Shown piece after piece: positions 60,836 to 64,000 of a stretch of 64,000 nt of DNA (its first letter is position 1; each line of letters opens with the position of its first letter). Made by a program: the position numbers and the translations under genes. The notes under the pieces were generated by a model. That model was not told where the DNA came from and did no database searches. It saw only the letters and a list, made by a program, of their open reading frames with translations. The DNA comes from Plectrocnemia conspersa. Taxonomy: Eukaryota > Arthropoda > Insecta > Trichoptera > Polycentropodidae. The stretch lies in assembly GCA_009617715.1 (NCBI GenBank), contig VTFK01000211.1, positions 434,001 to 498,000 of the forward strand, read 5' to 3'.

Positions 60836-62140
60836 CGGACGAGACGCTTTTTCGAGATATTTGTGGAAGGACGCCAAAAAAAGATATACTTTTTTTTAGA
60901 CAGGCACTATTAATATATGTATATAGTCTTCACTAAAATTTCAATAATTATATATATAAAATTAGTATATTAAAAACAGTTAACAACAATAACTTCTTTA
61001 TTCACAGCAATTGTACAATTCATCATAAAATAATAAATTATAAATTATGAACAGTTTGAACAAAGAAAACGATGATGTAATGTCGATAACAAAAATGCAC
61101 TTCTACACTAATTAAGTACCTGAAGATACGGACATAGGAAGTGCATTAATGACATGCGTTTGCAATACATTATGTAACATTACACTTCAATGGTTTAAAA
61201 AATATACGAATAGATAGTGTGAATATCACGCACGTGTCATAACACTAGATACACTACTATTATACAATAAAAATAATAGTTACTAAGCGACTTTTATCGC
61301 AAATCTTAAAGAATATATTTAGTGAATAATTGATACGAAAGGCTATGTTAAAAAAATCATAAATAAATTTAAGATGGTATATCAATCGATATCAACTGAG
61401 GTAATTGGTTAAAAATAAATTATAAGGCAAATTTTAGTTCCGTTTAAATATTAAACAAATCATAATCTTGTGTTCAAGGAAGATACGATCGAAATAAGAT
61501 CATCTAATAAACTGTATTAATGTCGAGATTAAAATAATACATTATTGCTATCTAGGCCAGACATTACTGAATAATCTCTGTTACTGGGAGACATTGTGAA
61601 AATTCGCGATAGTACAAAATAAAAAAGTGTATCGATCGGATACTCGCCGAGACAGTAAAACCGATGGCAGTTACAGATAAGACCGTAAAAATAAAATGAC
61701 AGGCTCGACACAATTTGCATATTAGAGGGTCGTAAATACGACACGGACAAACGTAGCGATAACGCTTAAATGGCACGTATTATCGGTTATGGGCTATTCT
61801 ATTTTATTTTTTACACGTGGCTACACTTAAGTGCCGCGCGACATTACAAAAACGAGAAACAATCGTGGGGTGAATGAGAAGAGTTGTCAAATTGCATTAT
61901 ATTAGTTGATTAGGTAATAGATGAGCTAAAAGTCATGGGAGAATAAGACCGAAAGTTTGTAAGAAGTAATTACTATTATAATATTTTTTTTGAGATGTCG
62001 ATGAAAAGCTTTACAATTTATTTAAAAGTGTATGGATAAAAGAGTATTTTTTTTGCATTCTACGTTAGCATAATTACTTTTGTATACAATTGACTTCTTG
62101 CAGCAGAAACGAAATATATATGAAATATGTCAATATTTAT
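60836..62140. other. AT-rich noncoding stretch
   Basis: No gene recognised. A moderately GC-rich patch at 61600-61770 holds two overlapping minus-strand frames of about 70 codons without family resemblance. Confidence 0.35.
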
Positions 62141-62149
62141 TTATTATTT

Positions 62150-63840
62150 TTTAGATTAAATTAAGACCATCGTGGCCTAACAGGTTACCCCAATGCGCCA
62201 CGATGATCGAAAACAAATTTTAAATTTATAAAACATAAAAAACGTATATATATTATACATAAATATAACAATACTTAAACATAACAAAAAATTATAAAAT
62301 TTTAAAATTAAATGATACAAACTGGATCAGATCCTCGTATCTAACATTAAATAAGTCAATATGTAATGCCAGCGTATTAACACACAGCTATAGGCGAGTC
62401 GGCAAGTGCGGATGTACTAGCCCTAACGGCCATCAAAAGAGGTCTCGATCGTGATCCTCGAAAATGTTCCGGAACCCAAAACTGGAATTCCTCGAGAATA
62501 GCTGGATTGTCGACAGCACCTTTTAGTAATTTGAAAAAATGCTTAGCGACATACAGCTTTCTGCGAGAACTCAGCGAATCATATCCCAACGCTTCTAAAA
62601 GAAAGGCGCTGGGATATAAGTACGGATAATAACCAAATGTCATTTGTAAAGGTATCTTAAATACATTTTTTGAATTTTTCCACTAAAAGGGAATATTTGG
62701 CTATTCGTGGATTCCAAATTATAGATCCCAATTCAAGAATGCTACGAACTAAGGTGTCATAGAGGATGCGAATAACTGACGGATCGTCAAAGTGAAAGGC
62801 ATTCTTCATAACAAAGCCGAGCATCTTGGAAGATTTATCACAGACGTCGTGTATGTGTAGAGAGAACCTCCATTTGCTCTCGAAAGTGATTCCGAGATCT
62901 TTAGTGGAAGTTTCTCTAGCAAAATGTTACCACCGAGATGGTAGAAATAAGCTGATGGCGAACGGGATCGAGAAAATGACACAGTATGGCACTTTCCGAC
63001 ACTAAAGGGCAGACGGTTAATGGAAGCCCATCTCCACAGAGAGTCTAAATCACTTTGTAGAGAGAAGGAGTCCACAACAGATCGAATGCATTTATATAAT
63101 TTTAAATCATCTGCGTACAGAAGAAAACTTGAATTTTTAATTGCTGTATTTATGTCATTAATAAATAACACATAAAGCAGAGGTCCCAGATTGGATCCTT
63201 GAGGAACCTCCGAAGGGGTGAAATATTCTTTTAACAATCGTCCACCATAGGTTACAAACTGTCTACGATTGCTTAAATAACTCGAGAATAACCGAGTTAA
63301 ATTATCTGAGCAACCGAGGTTCGACAATTTATTTAATAATAACCTATGACAAACTTTGTCAAAAGCTTTCTCAAAATCTGTATACACGACGTCTACTTGA
63401 ATTCCCGCATCGAGAGAAGTTGTCACCGTTTTGGTGAACGACAGAAGGTTATTAATAGTGGAACGGAGAGAGATATTTATGAATATTTATTTCAAATAAT
63501 TTAGCAGGAGCTGACAACACTGCGACTGGTCTATAATTCTTTATATATAATTTGTCACCTTTTTTTATGAATAGGGGTGACTTTTTTGTGCATTTCCATA
63601 GATCAGGAAATGATGATGTTTTGAGAATCAGATCATAAATACGTTTTAGAGGAGCAGCGAGACTGACTTCGCAACCCTTCAAAATAAAATCGGGAATTAA
63701 ATCAGGTCCAGAAGAACACCCTGTCTTCAATTTATTAAATCCGTGTTTAAGATCTGAGTGCTCAGTTTCTTTGATGGTCAGTACTGAAGACCAAGAACAT
63801 GAAGAAGGAAGCGACTGAGCAGAAGGCAAAAAGATTCCTC
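62150..63840 (-). mobile_element. Jockey-type non-LTR retrotransposon, 5' truncated and frameshifted
   Basis: Minus strand. 63829-63452 gives the start of the reverse transcriptase with GCSSGPDLIPDFILKGC, SPLFIKKGDK and NYRPVAVLSAPAKLFE. After a frame change, 63426-62806 gives VDVVYTDFEKAFDKVCHRLL, VPQGSNLGPLLYVLFINDI and the catalytic LLYADDLKLY. Further frame changes lead to 62643-62377 with FGYYPYLYPSAFLLEALGYD and the C-terminal end. The 3' end is the CCTAACAGGTTACCCC block at about 62164-62215. The endonuclease and ORF1 are missing. Several frameshifts make it inactive. Jockey is the best clade guess from the NYRPVAVL and PYLYPS blocks. Confidence 0.85.
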
Positions 63841-63889
63841 GAAAACAGAACGAAGAACTAATATGATGTGAAACGCAGTTCCAATCTCT

Positions 63890-63914
63890 ACGTTATAGAG
63901 GGGTCGACTGTACA
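63890..63914. repeat. pogo/Tigger-like terminal repeat
   Basis: On the minus strand ACAGTCGACCCCTCTATAAC resembles the start of Tigger-type elements. The partner end would lie outside the window or is lost. Confidence 0.35.
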
Positions 63915-64000
63915 TACATATTACAGGAAAACCGTTAAAAAAAACTAAATTCTAGTTTGGTGCTACATATTTTTACTAAAATTGTATAAAGCCACAATTT

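Noticed and set aside
1..64000. CRISPR arrays, prokaryotic operons, ribosomal RNA genes
   Set aside because: None seen; the window is eukaryotic nuclear DNA with introns and interspersed repeats.

Overview
The window is AT-rich eukaryotic nuclear DNA, almost certainly from an insect. The genes have short introns with GT/AG borders. Their products have clear animal orthologues, and one exon resembles insect commissureless. The repeats (P-like, hAT, piggyBac-like, Harbinger-like, Jockey-type LINE) fit an insect. I cannot assign an order from sequence alone. Introns were placed by hand from splice borders, reading phase and known family sequences.

Layout. 1-15 kb is gene-poor and repeat-rich. 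It holds a copy of a fold-back repeat (family A) broken by a retroposed repeat (family B), a pogo-like and a hAT MITE, a CpG-rich block with a possible first exon, a decayed P/THAP9-like transposase, and a second family B copy broken by another hAT MITE. 15-27 kb is the gene cluster: a single-exon nucleotide-sugar transporter (SLC35D/fringe connection type), mRpS23 (first exon not found), PIG-L on the minus strand tail-to-tail with mRpS23, and the SWI/SNF core subunit Snr1/SMARCB1 in seven exons. 27-31 kb is transposon debris. 31.6-35.2 kb carries a citrate carrier (SLC25A1) gene that keeps its introns but is internally deleted, out of frame and lacks its C-terminal third, so it is probably a pseudogene. 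39.7-44.0 kb is an intact seven-exon mitochondrial carrier (Bmcp/SLC25A30 type) on the minus strand. 47.0-47.3 kb is the last exon of a PY-motif protein resembling Commissureless. From 48 kb to the end I find repeats only, ending in a Jockey-type LINE on the minus strand.

The genes serve separate housekeeping roles (Golgi/ER sugar transport, mitochondrial translation, GPI-anchor synthesis, chromatin remodelling, mitochondrial transport); nothing suggests a functional cluster. I found no clear new multigene system. The most unusual structures are family A (about 66-bp hairpin arms, direct terminal modules, at least six copies plus solo modules), nested insertions with target duplications still readable, and the decayed citrate carrier.
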